From: Penicillus capitatus
Taxonomy: Eukaryota; Chlorophyta
NCBI GenBank assembly: GCA_965649825.1
Contig: OZ287699.1
Location: forward strand, 1,240,001-1,304,000
Direction of reading: 5' to 3'
Length of the DNA: 64,000 nucleotides
Shown here: piece by piece, positions 1 to 11,726 of the stretch
Numbering within the stretch: the stretch's first letter is position 1
How the letters are laid out: each line of letters starts with the position of its first letter
The notes under the pieces: model-generated
What the model was told of the DNA's origin: nothing
Seen by the model: the letters and a program-made list of their open reading frames with translations, nothing else
The model's database searches: none
Position numbers and translations under genes: made by a program

Positions 1-2743
1 CAGCATTCGGAATTGAGAATCGGCATCAAGAGTGCTCAATTGGATGATCAGTTACTGGGATCCTCTTTTCCGGTGTTGGCGAAGCATTGGACGAAGGCAA
101 AAGGAAAACTCAACAGAGACAAGCTCTTTAGCTGCTCTATCGTCCGCGAAGCAGGTCTGCATCATGGACGGCTGCGGTGAAGCACAGAACATAGATCTGT
201 CTGTTCAGAACATGACGGTCTTCTTTAGGTGTCCGTCAATTGTCAGCAGACTGGGAAATCTCGACATTTCGGTGCACGAACCTATTGTCTGGCGCATTTA
301 TGACATGCTGACAACGATGGGATGCATTCAGGAATCCACAAAAACGTCACCAAACTCCATCGTATCCACCCTCGATTACTCCATAGAGATGCCGAGACAG
401 TCTTGCTTAACAGGGTGGAAACCTGGACATCGAGATGGATGTGATCCTGTTGCTCATTTGTGGCATGTGTGTGAGTGTCAGTACCAGAATGGAGCCAACT
501 TCACGTCCACGAACCATCACATCTCAAGCTGTGGCACTTGGATTGGAATTTGCTAACGTGGATGACGTCGAGGTCCGTCTCCATCTGTCTAAACCATAAG
601 TTTGCACCAAACAAGCGTGGACAGATTCCTCTTCGTGGATACGAGAGGCAGAATATCCGAGAGCCAGCATCCAAAGTGTGGGACGGAATTGGCTCGCATC
701 TCAGAGATCAGACGTGGAGGGCCCTGTTTAATCTACTGGAATTCTATCTCACAATTGGAGGCGTCTCTCAGGTTGTGTAAACAGTCCATCTTTCCGATCG
801 CATGCTGATTGATCTCTTGTACAGGCCCTCTCTGCCGTAGGCAAGGTGATCAAGAAACCTGTGGAGAGTCCACAACAATCATCCGATTCGGGCACATCGT
901 CGAAAGTGGAATCACTGCATGGCGGTTTTCTAGGAGGTCTATCTCTATCTCTCCATGCTTGCACCCATTTGGCGCTTTAGGCGGCACGGCCTTGGCAAAG
1001 GGAGTGTTTACTGGGGTGACAGGTGTGATGAGTCAGCCTCTCGAAGGAGCTAAACGCGATGGCATGAAAGGACTTGTTACAGGATTCGGCAAAGTGCGGC
1101 TTCTGGTTACGGGGCATCTCTTCATTCCTGACGATGGATGGTTTAGGGAATTGTTGGTGTCGCAGCTAAGCCGATGAGTGGTGTTCTCGAAGCTGCCTCA
1201 CAGGTCACCCAAGGCATCGATGTCTTCAAGGACAACATCACCTCCAAAATCACGCGTAGGCTCAGCGCTTTACTGTCTTCTCTGAGAAAGCGCGTTCAGG
1301 GCGGTCTGAGATTCCGAGTGTGAGACGGAGACTTCCGCTCTGCATTAAAGGCGATCGATTGGTCCGACCGTATGTAGCGGTGACAAATCTTGTCCGTCGT
1401 TACCGATGTCGATATCCTGGTTTGTGTAGCACGCCTCTCTGGGACAGTGGCTGATGTTTGAAGCCAGTATGACGGATAAACGCCATCGCAAGGCTCCTGA
1501 ATCTGTTACTGAATACTATGAAGGCCATGCCGTTCTGTCAGCATCCGCCGCCATTCTCTGGACAAGCGAAAAGATCTGCATCCTCCACGGCGGTGCCCTC
1601 CACTGACCTGTAACGAAGAATACAGGATCGATTGTTGTGTTTAGAAATCGAGCCCTGGCATGGACGCGCCTTGCTGAATACTCCAGATTCACGGCTACAG
1701 TGTCCGCATGTCTCCATTCACTGGATGTGTCCGTGGAAGGACCTTCTCTCTGTGAATGTCTCTGTGTCATCCGAAAGCGAAGTCTCGACAAAACCAGAGC
1801 GTCTAGAAATCCATCCGAAGACGATCGCCTCGTACAAGACTGGATACTTTATCATCCAAGACATCAGACTTGGAAACGTAAGATAGAAAAGGCCAGTTCA
1901 TTAGGATACGGTTCGGTGACCTTAGGCCAGAAAAATTCAAGCTTCCGTCTGGAAGGCTGCTCAGAGTTATGGAGTGCTCTCAACGACGATTCCTGAAATC
2001 CCAGTTCGTCAGATGAGTGGAATGGACCTTAAGACACCCACTCTCGCGCCGACAATGACATGTCCAGGCTTCAATCATATCTGGCAAACATTTGACAATG
2101 CTATGGGCGTCTCCATTTGGAGACCTGTTCTCCTGAGAGGTACGGTCTTGGATGTACACCAAAGATGATGCAAGAGGTATCTCTGGATGCAGGATACGTT
2201 CGATTGGGCGATGTCGTTGTCGAGGGCGAAGTGCACGTGCCAGAACGCGTGGCGATTTTCTTAGATGACGGACCCGTTACGAAAGAGGACAGTCAAGCGA
2301 GAGTGATGCCACCCGTCGCTTTCAATCTTGTCTTCAGAGATAGGCGTGAAAATTCAGACCCTGTCTCCATATGGCAACCGATACCGCCTGTACCGCCTGA
2401 CACGGAATGACTCCAAATCGTCACGCACTGTCTGTTCTAGACTGGCTACGTTGCCGTGGGATGCATTGTCCATGCTGATTTGGAAATGCCTGCTTTGACA
2501 TCCATGCACTGTCTGAGGGAAGATCTAACCGTTCCTGACAAACTGTGCCCACTCCATATCTGGCAGAAGGCCAGCACCACAGTAAGGACCCCCTCTGTGC
2601 TGACACATGATCAAGATGCGGGTGCAATGACAGGTGGCAGATTTATCGTGTGTCCTGTGGAAAACAAGAAACAACACCGTGGGATCATTCATTGCCATGC
2701 CAACCAGTCAAAGTCCAACACCACGACACACCAGAATACCTGA
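1..2743 (+). CDS. VPS13: VPS13-family lipid-transfer protein, C-terminal part (5' end outside window)
   Basis: C-terminal part of a VPS13 bridge-like lipid-transfer protein, a family that moves phospholipids at organelle contact sites. The first exon reads in frame from base 1 (KSAQLDDQLLGSSFPVL, the IQIDNQL-type segment), so the gene is truncated on the left. Around 990-1260 is the family hallmark GVTGVMSQPLEGAKRDG, followed after an intron by GVAAKPMSGVLEAASQVTQG. Further on come the LCIKGDRLVRPY and EYYEGHAVLSASAAILW segments. From about 2060 to 2700 two blocks resemble VPS62-like repeats (FNHIWQ, VSIWRP, YVRLGDV, GYVAVGCIVHAD). Examples of introns are 45 nt (within 1255-1300) and about 57 nt (1099-1152 region), each restoring the family reading frame. 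The 3' end is uncertain: coding may stop near 2743 or continue through a short exon to about 2835. Family assignment is firm, exact exon map is not. Confidence 0.5.
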
Positions 2744-2994
2744 TCTGCAGAAACTTGAAAGATAACAGCATCGCTCGTCCTTGTCCAATCGAATCGTGCT
2801 GTTCATATTATGACTGCACAGTACCATAGCAATAGGAGGAATCAACCGAACAGTGGGCGTTTATCATTGTGCGAACGTGGGTGGACATGTGTGAAATGAC
2901 TTTAAAGTGCATACCATGGTACTGAAGGGTGGGATGAGGTATTGGCTACTTGGAATGCCGACGGAAGAGTTGGCGTGGTTCCCCTGTTCCTTTG

Positions 2995-3112
2995 AGCTTC
3001 CATCATTCAACCGTGAATGCACCCGATCCCTTCAGAACTCGGAAGTTAAGCGCGGTTTGGGGTCAGTAGTACTGCCATGAGTGATCTGGCGGGAAATCGA
3101 CCTGTGGAAGCT
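2995..3112 (+). rRNA. 5S ribosomal RNA
   Basis: Complete 118-nt 5S rRNA gene. The ends pair as helix I (AGCTTCCA at 2995-3002 with TGGAAGCT at 3105-3112). The conserved core is present: GCACCCGATCCCTTCAGAAC, then CGGAAGTTAAGCGCGG, then AGTAGTACTGCCATGAGTGA, as in other eukaryotic 5S genes, including the internal promoter region read by TFIIIA and Pol III. A T-run (3112-3115) directly after the RNA is the expected Pol III terminator. It stands alone, with no rDNA or second copy in the window, between VPS13 and a gene for a Pol III subunit. Confidence 0.5.
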
Positions 3113-3115
3113 TTT
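3112..3115 (+). terminator. Pol III T-run terminator of the 5S gene
   Basis: Four T residues immediately at the 3' end of the 5S rRNA, the minimal RNA polymerase III termination signal. Confidence 0.5.
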
Positions 3116-3224
3116 GCTGTCTACTCATATAGCATCGTCGTCACTACCTTCGTAGCAGACGTTTTTTTCGCAGAGTGGACACGTCAAATCACCGCCCACT
3201 TCCATCCCAATAACCGTCCCTTTG

Positions 3225-3805
3225 AAAGACGGTGCCCCAAAGGAAGATGCAGATGTAATTCGTCTCAATCGTCACTCAAACGACAGTTCATTGTCACACA
3301 GTTTAGATCACTGCTGCCGCCTTCTAACAAACGCAGAGGTCCGAAAGGTGAACCTGCTGTCGTCGACCACGTGTTAGTCGAGACGACTAGAGTTCACTTT
3401 GGCAGATCTTGTTGGAAAGGAATGCAGATTGTAGGGAATCGAGAACAGCAGTTCCCTCAGAAAAGAAGGCATTCATTCCTCTGCCTTCGCTTCCTGTCGA
3501 TCGAGGACCACTGGTGTAGGTGTACGAGTATCTGACATTGCAGGAGAGGGACTCCGTGAGGGATACAGCTTTGCTGTCTTTCAGAGAGAAGGCCATTGCC
3601 GTAGCGAATTCTTATTTACCGATCGTGGTAATGAGATGGACCGTTTCAGGATTTTGGCCTGCTCGAGGCAGAAGTGCTGCAGTTGATGAACCTGAGGCCA
3701 GATTCAGAACTCGAGCTGCCTCTCATCATCGAGCAATGCGAAGATCGACTCACAGAGGAACAAATCGAACATCTGATGGCACTGCTCCGACAGACCTTCA
3801 CTTAA
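3225..3805 (+). CDS. RPC9: RNA polymerase III subunit RPC9 (CRCP/Rpc17-like)
   Basis: Likely RPC9, which with RPC8 forms the Pol III stalk that contacts initiation factor TFIIIB. The last exon gives FGLLEAEVLQLMNLRPDSE followed by a segment ending EQCEDRLTEEQIEHL, a close match in order and spacing to the C-terminal HRDC-like region of CRCP (QLLNHRP ... EESEERLTEEQIEAL). An upstream exon contains RLLTNAEVR, matching the LLTNAEV motif near the start of the family, and a middle exon has VYEYLTLQ, matching its VYETLKYL region. Introns lie between these blocks (for example one ending in the AG just before 3649) but not every junction is fixed. No initiator ATG could be tied to the first block, so the 5' boundary is approximate. 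It follows the 5S gene on the same strand. Confidence 0.5.
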
Positions 3806-4027
3806 TCTGCCTTCCACCGCAATGGCCATTCTCTCTCTGACAGACAACTTGCCGACGGTGGAGACTTAGCTTCAGAGACAGTGCCTCTTGTTGCATCACA
3901 TAAATCTCTTTGGCCATCTCAAGAAGCCAATCTCTATTTGAAGCACATGAGTGCGAGATTATACAGATGAGTGCGTCTTAGGCCTCATTCATTGAGCAGC
4001 TTTCCTTTCTTACATACATCCCCTGGA
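3806..4027. other. Short unassigned interval
   Basis: Between RPC9 and the 3' end of NEDD1. A short open stretch on the plus strand (about 3806-3970, ending LYLKHMSARLYR) has some protein-like character but no start codon and no recognised family; it may be the 3' UTR of RPC9. Confidence 0.5.
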
Positions 4028-6498
4028 CTAAATGAACTTGATGGAATCATTCAGCCTCTCCTCCACGAGTCTCTTTAAGTCATCGAGTTCCGCCTTCGTC
4101 TCCTCATGCTGCTGCTCTAATCTTGCGTGCTGTTGCTTAACCGTCGCCTACACCAAACGCATAACTTCCGACACTGAACTGAACGCTCATACATTCTGAA
4201 CACTGAACTGCTTCAGAAGCTGGAAATGCATCTCGAATAGATCCTCTCTTAGCTTCTGCAGGAAAAGCATGACTGCTGCAGACTTTCAATATTTAGAGGC
4301 GACCATAAATTGACTCTTCCAATGGTCTGCGGATTCCTTGAGCAGCGCTTTGCAGTCCACAGTCTGACACGCGTTCTCCACATAATCACGATCTATCCAC
4401 AGCGAAGAGAGATCTCGGTCCGCGACAGATTCGGTGTGTCCACTACCTTCAGCTATCGTTTTCCCGCCGTTGTGTTCAGAGAAGTTCCCTATCTTTCTGG
4501 CCCGCTTTCGGTGATTCACCGGAACAGAATCTGAGATCAACTTGCTCAGCAAGAGCAACACCGATCAAACAGTCACCATACACTGCATGAATGTCGCATC
4601 TGTCTTCTTGCCTTTGGCCTGCGGGGTCATAAATGCTTTCCTAGATGCACCTGTTCGTCGGTGCAGATACTGAAGACTCTGTGTTGTATAGACATGCCTT
4701 TCTGTCTCTTCTGAAAGACATCGCCATCTGGAAATGACACATCGTCCATCTCCACCTCTATGCTCTGTGTCTTCGATCTGGCCAAATCGACTGGCCCCTT
4801 CTGCAAGGAACTGGTCTCTGCGACCGGACTGAGATGACGACGCATTGCGCTTCCATTCTGCAGACGTTCCGGTCGCGGTTTCTCTTCGGACGGCATTTTC
4901 GAGCGATTTGCACCCTCGGGAGACATCTTCTGCGATCCAGCAGACATTGAAGACCGTGCATCGCGTGCAGGAAGTGTAGAGGGAGAAGTTTTTGACAGGG
5001 AACCGGATGTCGCCCCATGAGCATCACCTTGACGTGACCTACGCGTGCTTGCTGGCGTCTTGAGTGCAGATCGCGTGCTCTGATCTCTGAGAGGCGAAAA
5101 TGGAAGATCCTGTCGCACACTCCACTGCAGGCTACCATTCATGGACGCCATTCACGACCTGCTGTTCTCTTGGTCGAATGGAGAGGGATGGAGAATTTGT
5201 CGCGGTAAGCGTTGACTTGAAAGCCGGCGTAGCGTCTCCCCTCGAAGCAGCATCGTGATCTCGGGAACCGTTCTTCGTCGATCGATGCTGCCAAGAAAGA
5301 CTGCTGACTGGAATTTGAAGAGCTTCGGGGTGGACGGAGGACGATCGGAGTGAGCGCTCCATCTTCCTTCTGTCTCGCAGATGCACCTCTCCATCTGTAG
5401 CAGTCCCATCAGCGAGACAGCGTGTTGCACAGAGTCTGTACTTTCCGTCCCGAATGCAACCGTCTTTGAGTCGGGATGAAGAGAGAGCGACGCCACTGGA
5501 CAAGAAAAGGTTACAGAGTCCACCTAGACGACGAACTTCGCAAACAGACTCTGCTTTTGTCAATTACCTTTGAGGATCTGAGATCGATGCCACAGATTTT
5601 ACCGTCCATCCCACAGGTGAAAAGAAAATCTGACCGATCGCCAAAGCAAGTCGCTGTCACCCTTTCCTGCAAAGAAGAAGGGTAGAGGCGGAGAGACAGG
5701 AGAGGAAGAGAAACTGTGTGAATCGCTGTCGAGAAAAGGCAATATCTTGTAGCGGCATTGCACACCATCACTTGTCCGTCTCGATTGCCGAATGCAAAGC
5801 ACATGTCTTCGTCTGCGATCAAGGGAGAAAAACACAAGGCCGTCTTGGGACAGAACGATGTGTCCGAGAGTTTGCCGACACGTTCGGGCGACTGGTTTCC
5901 CACAGTATACAATGACAGATCCCCCGAAGACCTACACTTGACTCGTTACGCTCGACCGTGCCCGTAAAGAACTTACGTGGCAAAAGCAAGGTTCCAGCGA
6001 GATGGAGATGAAGAGGGACTGGTTGCCATAGCCGTGATCTCGCTGGATGTGTCTTTAATCGTCGCTACGATGCGCTGGGAAGCAGAGATCGATCGGATGC
6101 GGAAGAGGAAGTTGGTGTACCGCTGTTTTGCGATTCCACAAAGCGACTGTGCCATCAGCAGTGCCAGACACCAATAGTTCTCCGCCCCATCCAAAGCTCA
6201 AGCAGCGTAGCGGGGCTTGACGCTCAGTCGTGAACTCTTTGCAGGTTTTATCGGCAAGAGTCTTTACGTAGAAGGCTCGGCTGTCGCCTCCGAAAGCCAA
6301 CACGGCGTTGTCCGGACTCCAGGCAGCGGAGTACACTCGGTTTGTGTCGGTGAGGAAGGTTGGCTTGGAATAGCGCGACGTCGAAGTGCCCAAGGCATCC
6401 CATACCTTGACATAGAGGCCGCAACTGGCGGCGAGCAACGGACTGCTCATGTCGCCGATCGATAAAGCGGTGAAGGCAGGGGCGGAAAATGGTTGCAC
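4028..6498 (-). CDS. NEDD1: NEDD1-like WD40 protein (gamma-tubulin ring complex recruiter)
   Basis: N-terminal WD40 propeller plus a basic linker and a C-terminal helix, the NEDD1 plan; NEDD1 targets gamma-tubulin ring complexes to spindle poles and centrosomes. The start at 6498 opens a clean reading frame with repeats LAASCGLYVKVWDALG, YSAAWSPDNAVLAFGGDSR and LVSGTADGTVALWNRKT. Later exons carry AMATSPSSSPSRWNLAFAT, FAFGNRDGQVMVCNAAT and FGDRSDFLFTCGMDGKICG. The linker (5150-4630) is rich in Ser, Pro, Arg and Lys. Near 4230-4160 an exon encodes REDLFEMHFQLLKQFSVQN, strongly resembling the NEDD1 C-terminal gamma-tubulin-binding helix, and the last exon adds a coiled coil (EQQHEETKAELDDLKRL) ending at a stop at 4028-4030. 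Introns are about 45-110 nt; the junctions around 5140 and 4280 are unresolved. Confidence 0.5.
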
Positions 6499-7385
6499 CC
6501 GGCGACAGAGACACGACAGAAACAGAGATGACGACCAGAGTGTACGAACAAACGCGTCGGACGGACGTTAGCCGGCGAACCTATCACAGTCCGAAATAAA
6601 ACAGCCCAGAGTCGAGAATCGCACGAGATGCGAGTTCGCAGCGTCACGATGAGAGCGTAATCTCAAGGCGATGACCGGGCTTGCAATGCGACAGAGTGGT
6701 AGTGCTGCATGCGAAGCGTCGCGTATCTGCCAAGACGACTGGACGGAGGCGCCATGAACTGTGCCACATGTGCCAAGCAGATTTACGCGACATTCGTACC
6801 GAAGAGTCAGACGGAAACGATAAGTTTCACGATTTGAGCTTGTCCGTGACGAGCAAGTGACTCTCTGGATGGTAGATCTTTGAACAGCAAGCATATCGAT
6901 CCGGATGTCAACCTGAAAAGAGAAACCGTGATGCGGATGTTCGCCTCATATATCCACTCAGAGACAAGGAACTATTGTCGTAGAACTCCGCTATGCGTCT
7001 GTTCAGGTCTCGTGTCTGTGAGATCACGGTAAACGCGGACGACTGTGACGCTCGGCTACACCTGAGCTCGGCATCGGAACGTTGTGGAACGCGTCAAGCG
7101 GATTCGTTCGTTAGGAGATTCTGGAAACGTCCGGTGAGGAATGTGTGTTCTGCCTTGCGTAGAGGACACGGCCAAAGGCTGCATCCAATGGCGAACAAAC
7201 GCTAACGTTGACTTACATTAATGGCAGAGATCCGCGGAAGGTAAAACTGGAACACGAGTAATGAGAAATGGAGTTTGCAAGTGTTCAGAATTGCACAAAG
7301 ACATTCAAACAGGCAGATATGTGACAAATAGAGAGAACTTTTCAGGTAAGGCTTGATTCAAAGGTACAAACGAACTTGCTGATCT
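6499..7385. other. Intergenic interval without a recognised gene
   Basis: Lies upstream of NEDD1 and downstream of the protease-homologue gene. Only short open stretches are present, none with protein-like continuity across plausible introns. No tRNA or repeat was seen. Confidence 0.5.
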
Positions 7386-8891
7386 TCAGGAACCTTTAGA
7401 GAACTTCTTCAACGTCTTCTTAATCCAGCGACTTGACTGTCTAACGTCGGAATACAATCCAGGGAAGTCCGACGTCCCACAGACATCTGACGGGTCTCTC
7501 AAATGTGCAATGGCCAGCAGTTTGTCCTTTTCCGATGTCGTATCAATCATCGGTCCTCCATCGTCTCCGACGCAGAACTCTGAATCACTACGATCTGTGC
7601 AGAGAAGATTTCCTTGGAAAGTTGTATTGTACGCTATGTCACACTCCTTCTTATCGATAACAGACACATAGGCCACTTGGAGGTTGGTTGCATAACCGCT
7701 AAGGGCACTTTGCCTTCCTAGTCCAACGATCTGCAAGGAACTCCCAGTTTTCGCCTTCTTCTTCTGAAGCTTGACCGGCTTCTTGCTGGATGTTTCATTC
7801 AACTTGATCAGGGCCAAATCATATGCATTGCCCAAGGCTTGGGGGTTTTCTCCAGTGTACCAATCTGGGTGAATCTTGAAATCTGCTACGCTTCGCTTCT
7901 GCAGGACAGGTGATGGATTCACTTTCATAATGGCAAGAAATGGAGGCGCACTTCAGTTTTTTCGAGACAGTCATTCAAGTCATCGGTGCTGCGTGCATTC
8001 ACCGCAAGAAGCTGAACGGTTAGGCTTCCACTTCCATCCATACAATGCGCAGCAGTCAATACCGCGTTCTTTGAAACAAGTGCGCCGCCGCAGACGTGTT
8101 GATACCCGGCCTCCATTGATGTGCGCAATGAAACAAAATAGTGATATTGATCGCAGGGGGCATCCACGCCGGGCGTTACTTTTGTTTTTAGAAGATTCCT
8201 GTTTTGTCCTGATTTCTCAATAATCTGAACAACAGCCCACAACATTGCAATCGATTTTGATCATTTTTTGCAAACTGCTCACCCCATCACAAGTTCTTTC
8301 GGCAAACAAATTGATGAAACCCTGCATGGCTTCTCTTCTTTCATCGTTTTCATGACAGCGTTTCTCATTCGACAGACGACAAAGCCTGTTGCGAAGAGAA
8401 ATGTGGTCGTCGCAGTTATAGTCATCATTGGCAATCATGTTTTCGATAACATCGAAGCTGCCCCAGGCGACGGCATACTCGATAACCGAGAGGACTTCAT
8501 AGCCAAAATCGCCGTAAGAAACGTTTCGCTTGATATCAAGTGAAGCTCCGAGCTCTCGAAATCGGACAATCGAATCGACATCGTTCAGTTCAGCCGCCGT
8601 GAACAACGCTTCCGCGGCGGAACATGGAATGAGAACGGCATCAGGATATTCAATAGATTCCATCGGTTCTTTGCAGTTTGTTGAGTCCTGAGCATAGCAT
8701 GTTGGCGCCGTTGCAGAGTCGGACCGCAACATGCATCTCGGCTTTTCGACTTCGACACCGTTGCTCAAACCAGTCGTTGAGCAGAAGCATCCATTCTGAC
8801 AGACGACAGGGCGGACCTGGAACACAACCGATACTATCAAAATTCGCAGCACCACATCAGCGCTTCCGAAAGGCAACTTCGTTTTGTTCAT
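7386..8891 (-). CDS. Secreted ankyrin + trypsin-like serine protease homologue, catalytic Ser replaced
   Basis: Three exons (8891-8283, 8224-7969, 7921-7386) joined by introns of 58 nt (8225-8282) and 47 nt (7922-7968); both joins restore the frame. The product starts with a signal peptide (core LRILIVSVVF, cleavage near VVCQNG), then a Cys-containing segment, two ankyrin-like units (EALFTAAELNDVDSIVRF, VIEYAVAWGSFDVIENMI), then an S1 trypsin fold: CGGALVSKNAVLTAAHC carries the catalytic His and AYDLALIKL the catalytic Asp. The motif that should be GDSGGP reads CVGDDGGPMID, so the nucleophilic Ser is Asp and the domain should not cleave peptides. Oomycete glucanase-inhibitor proteins are S1 homologues that lost catalytic residues; a similar binding or decoy role is only an inference. 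I chose the ATG at 8891 over an upstream in-frame ATG at 8927 because it places the hydrophobic core correctly. Confidence 0.5.
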
Positions 8892-9176
8892 TGCAAACAA
8901 TGCCGATTGAAATGTACGCACCGACAAGGAGTATGCTTAAAGGTGTCGCTCTCGTTGGTAACGCGTTTAAATGCGCGCCGTGAACACTGCCAAAGAATAT
9001 GCTTAGCTGAAAGCAATTAGCATCACCGTGAAGTTCAAGATTACGTCGTAAACAGAAGAGAAGCTCCTTGGCATCGGTTCCGTGACGGGTTTCGAAAAAC
9101 AGAGCTGGACAGTCGTGTTAGAGCACGAACTGGTCGAGGTGGTGTACGAAACGGAAACGCTTCTCAGGTTTCTGAG

Positions 9177-9861
9177 CTATTCGTTTGTTCGCGTCTGTTC
9201 CTTAGTCATAGACTGATTACGAATGCAGCGACCCGCCGTCCCTTTGGGAGCATCCGTCTCGGTTTCATCCGGAGTGCAGTTCTCAGCAGACTTGTTCTGA
9301 TTGAATAAGCATTCAACAGGCGTCGCGCAGACGCAGTTTCCTACACGGACGGTCTGTTTTCCGCGATGTTACTCCTGCAGTTTCGTCAACGTAGCATGCA
9401 CACGTGTTAGTCACCATACTAGCAGCGTCTGTTGTTGGGATATGGGTTAAAACATAGCACGGTCACAGACACTAGGAACGTCTTTCAAATGACCCAAGGC
9501 AATAAGTGCGTCTCCAACGCTGTCTGTTCTGAGCAACGGATCTCACTCGTCTGCTTTGCAGTACGCGCGTTTTTTGTGGCGCACAGAACGTTTGTTGGAA
9601 GGTTTTCCGGTCCACTGCACTGGTACTCTTGTTTTCGACGTTTAGGAATCCAACAGGACAGTGGATGCTGGACCGTGGGTTGACGATCTTCCCATTTCGA
9701 TGAATCTTAAATCCGCTTGCTTCGACCACGCCCATACCGTCAATTCTGAATCCTGAGTGCTCTTCGTCATACACCCAAATTTGCTTTCGTTGAGTTCGAA
9801 TGCTTTTGTGACGTTCAACATTTACGATGGCAAATCGCCAGATGCATAGCAATAATAGCAT
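9177..9861 (-). CDS. Candidate secreted Cys-rich protein (multi-exon, model tentative)
   Basis: An ATG at 9861 opens with a hydrophobic stretch (MLLLLCIWRFAIVNVE) that could be a signal peptide, followed by a readable segment (WVYDEEHSGFRIDGMGVV, VNPRSSIHCPVGFLNVEN). Downstream, short Cys-rich blocks appear in different frames: NVLCATKNARTAKQT, CYVLTHIPTTDAASMV, and VRVGNCVCATPVECLFNQNK ending at a stop at 9177-9179. They could be joined by about 50-nt introns (for example one ending at the AG near 9351), but I could not resolve all junctions. No family recognised. It lies beside the secreted protease homologue and other secreted genes, which fits a small secreted protein, but confidence is low. 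Confidence 0.5.
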
Positions 9862-11138
9862 TTTCTCCTGGATTCAGGATTATAGCGGTTTGGAGTTCAA
9901 GTAGAGTAGAGCTCGATGGCCCGCATTCTTAAAAGAGTCAAATGTGATATTCGCAGAAGTATAATATTCAGAGGGCATTCACAGAATCATCCCTGCATAT
10001 ACCATCCCATTAAGAAATGCGCAGACAGCATACCACTATATCACGCGAATACAGAGCGTTCGATGTTTCTTGATTTTCTTTGTTGTCAGGATAAGAAGTT
10101 TCCGGTCTGAAATGCATTTGAGAATGATTACCATGGCTTCTTTGAAGAAGCGGAGACGGAGGTCGACTTTCAACTTTGGTACAAGATAGGAAAAGCCAAG
10201 AATATTAGAGGCTTCTAAAACGAAGCAATCTCTCCCACTCTCGATTCAATTTAGAGTGATTACTGGTACAGCACATAACGAGTGCAGAGAGAGTTCTGGG
10301 CGATGTGACAAATCCTCATGGCGGTGCCGTGGATTCGGAAAGAGGATATAATCCTGTCATGAGGTTTTGTACATCGGAGAGATTGAAAGGGGATGTGTCC
10401 AATGTTGAAGAACTGTTCACCAGAGAATTCTGCCTAAAGACAACACAGATACCTGCACAAGAAGCTGTGGCAGGAACGATGCAAATAACATTCTTCGCAG
10501 TGATCGGCAGATTTTTTTGCCGTTTTTCATTCTGAATAAAGAAAGGTGTAACCAAGAATAGTACGCTTCTTCAAGAGGTGACATTATCCGATGACTAGGT
10601 TGTATCTTTTGAATTCGTTCTTGTATGATCTCTGCGAATTCTCATCGGTCTGTCTTTGCGTTGCAACATAACGCAATCGAACTTTTTTGTTTGACGATGT
10701 TGAATCCTAAACCTCTTTTGAGTATCAGTCTCGGAAACAAACAGTATAGTCGTCGAAATGGATGCGCTGGCCTGTCACTTCTGTACTATGTGTCGGTTGG
10801 CATCCGCGAGGAGACCCGAGCTCAGCGCCTCTGTCACTAACGGAGTGCGCGTTAGAGGCGACGCAAGGGAATAACCGTTCGCCAGTTTCGAACGTGATTT
10901 TTCTGTCAGATGCTTTCGGCTTAGACGAAAGGGGTCGCTGGCGAGGGCAGGCGAAGCAGCGGAAGATGCGATCTGAGGAAGATATCATCGTTTTGAGGAG
11001 ACGTTTTCTCAGACCCATCGATCGACGCGATTCCTCGTTGCCTCGGCGTATAAAACTCTCCGATCTCCACTTTTCATTCACTCTAGAAGCGGCCTTCGGC
11101 TAGAAGCGATATCGGTACTGTTTCGACGGCGATTGAAG
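9862..11138. other. Intergenic interval; promoter side of the secreted Gly/His-rich gene
   Basis: No convincing coding exons. Only the TATA-like site near 11049 can be pointed to. The rest shows no repeats or RNA genes. Confidence 0.5.
11049..11055 (+). promoter_or_regulatory. TATA-like box
   Basis: TATAAAA about 84 bp upstream of the start codon at 11139, a plausible Pol II core promoter position for the downstream secreted-protein gene. Based on motif and position only. Confidence 0.5.
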
Positions 11139-11726
11139 ATGCTGTCCAAGTGCCTCGTTCTTTCTGTGATGGTTGCCATCGCATGCACTTCTTCCCTCGT
11201 GGTAGGCAGCAGCTAGAGATGCCTTTATTAAAGAGTGTTTCAACAGGGCGCACGTGATAAATGGGTTCAAGGCGAAGCAGGACACGGCGGTGACGGTCTA
11301 GGTCACGGCGTAGGCTACGGCCTGGGCACCTACGGTACACAATCTTGGGGAAACTGGGCTCATGGATGGGGAGGCTGGGCTCACGCCCATCCCCAGAATG
11401 ATCTGTTAGCTGGAGTCCAGAGCCCGAAGGTTGACGACGGAGGCAAATTTGGGCAGCTCCCTGACGGAATGCCTATCTCAGACGTGTCACACACAGCTAT
11501 GCTGAACCCACTTGCTTCTCATGCTGACGTCCCGGCCAAGGTCCACGTACGTGACCAGGGCAAAGTCATTCGCGCTTTCGGTGGACACGTTCCAGTGGAT
11601 ACTGCAACGGGAAAAGTCCACTTATCGGAAAACAAGCACTTCCTCAGCGGAATAGCCGCCGACAAACCCGACGATCAGATGCACCCAGAAGGCTTTCATC
11701 GCATTGTTGGTTCCACAGGCCCCTAG
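11139..11726 (+). CDS. Secreted Gly/His/Trp-rich protein of unknown family
   Basis: Two exons (11139-11201 and 11247-11726) flank a 45-nt GT-AG intron (11202-11246). The first exon is a signal peptide (MLSKCLVLSVMVAIACTSSL). The mature part begins with a low-complexity Gly/His/Trp stretch (GHGGDGLGHGVGYGLGTYG, WGNWAHGWGGWAHAH) followed by about 120 residues of mixed composition (MPISDVSHTAMLNPLASHA, GHVPVDTATGKVHLSENKH). About 180 residues in total with no Cys after the signal peptide. The composition suggests a structural or cell-surface protein, but no domain was recognised. A TATA-like box lies upstream. The single intron exactly separating the signal peptide from the mature part is a common arrangement of secreted genes. 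Confidence 0.5.

Noticed and set aside
7876-8983. Plus-strand frames opposite the protease-homologue gene
   Set aside because: The minus strand has the S1 and ankyrin motifs with two frame-restoring introns; the plus frames have none.
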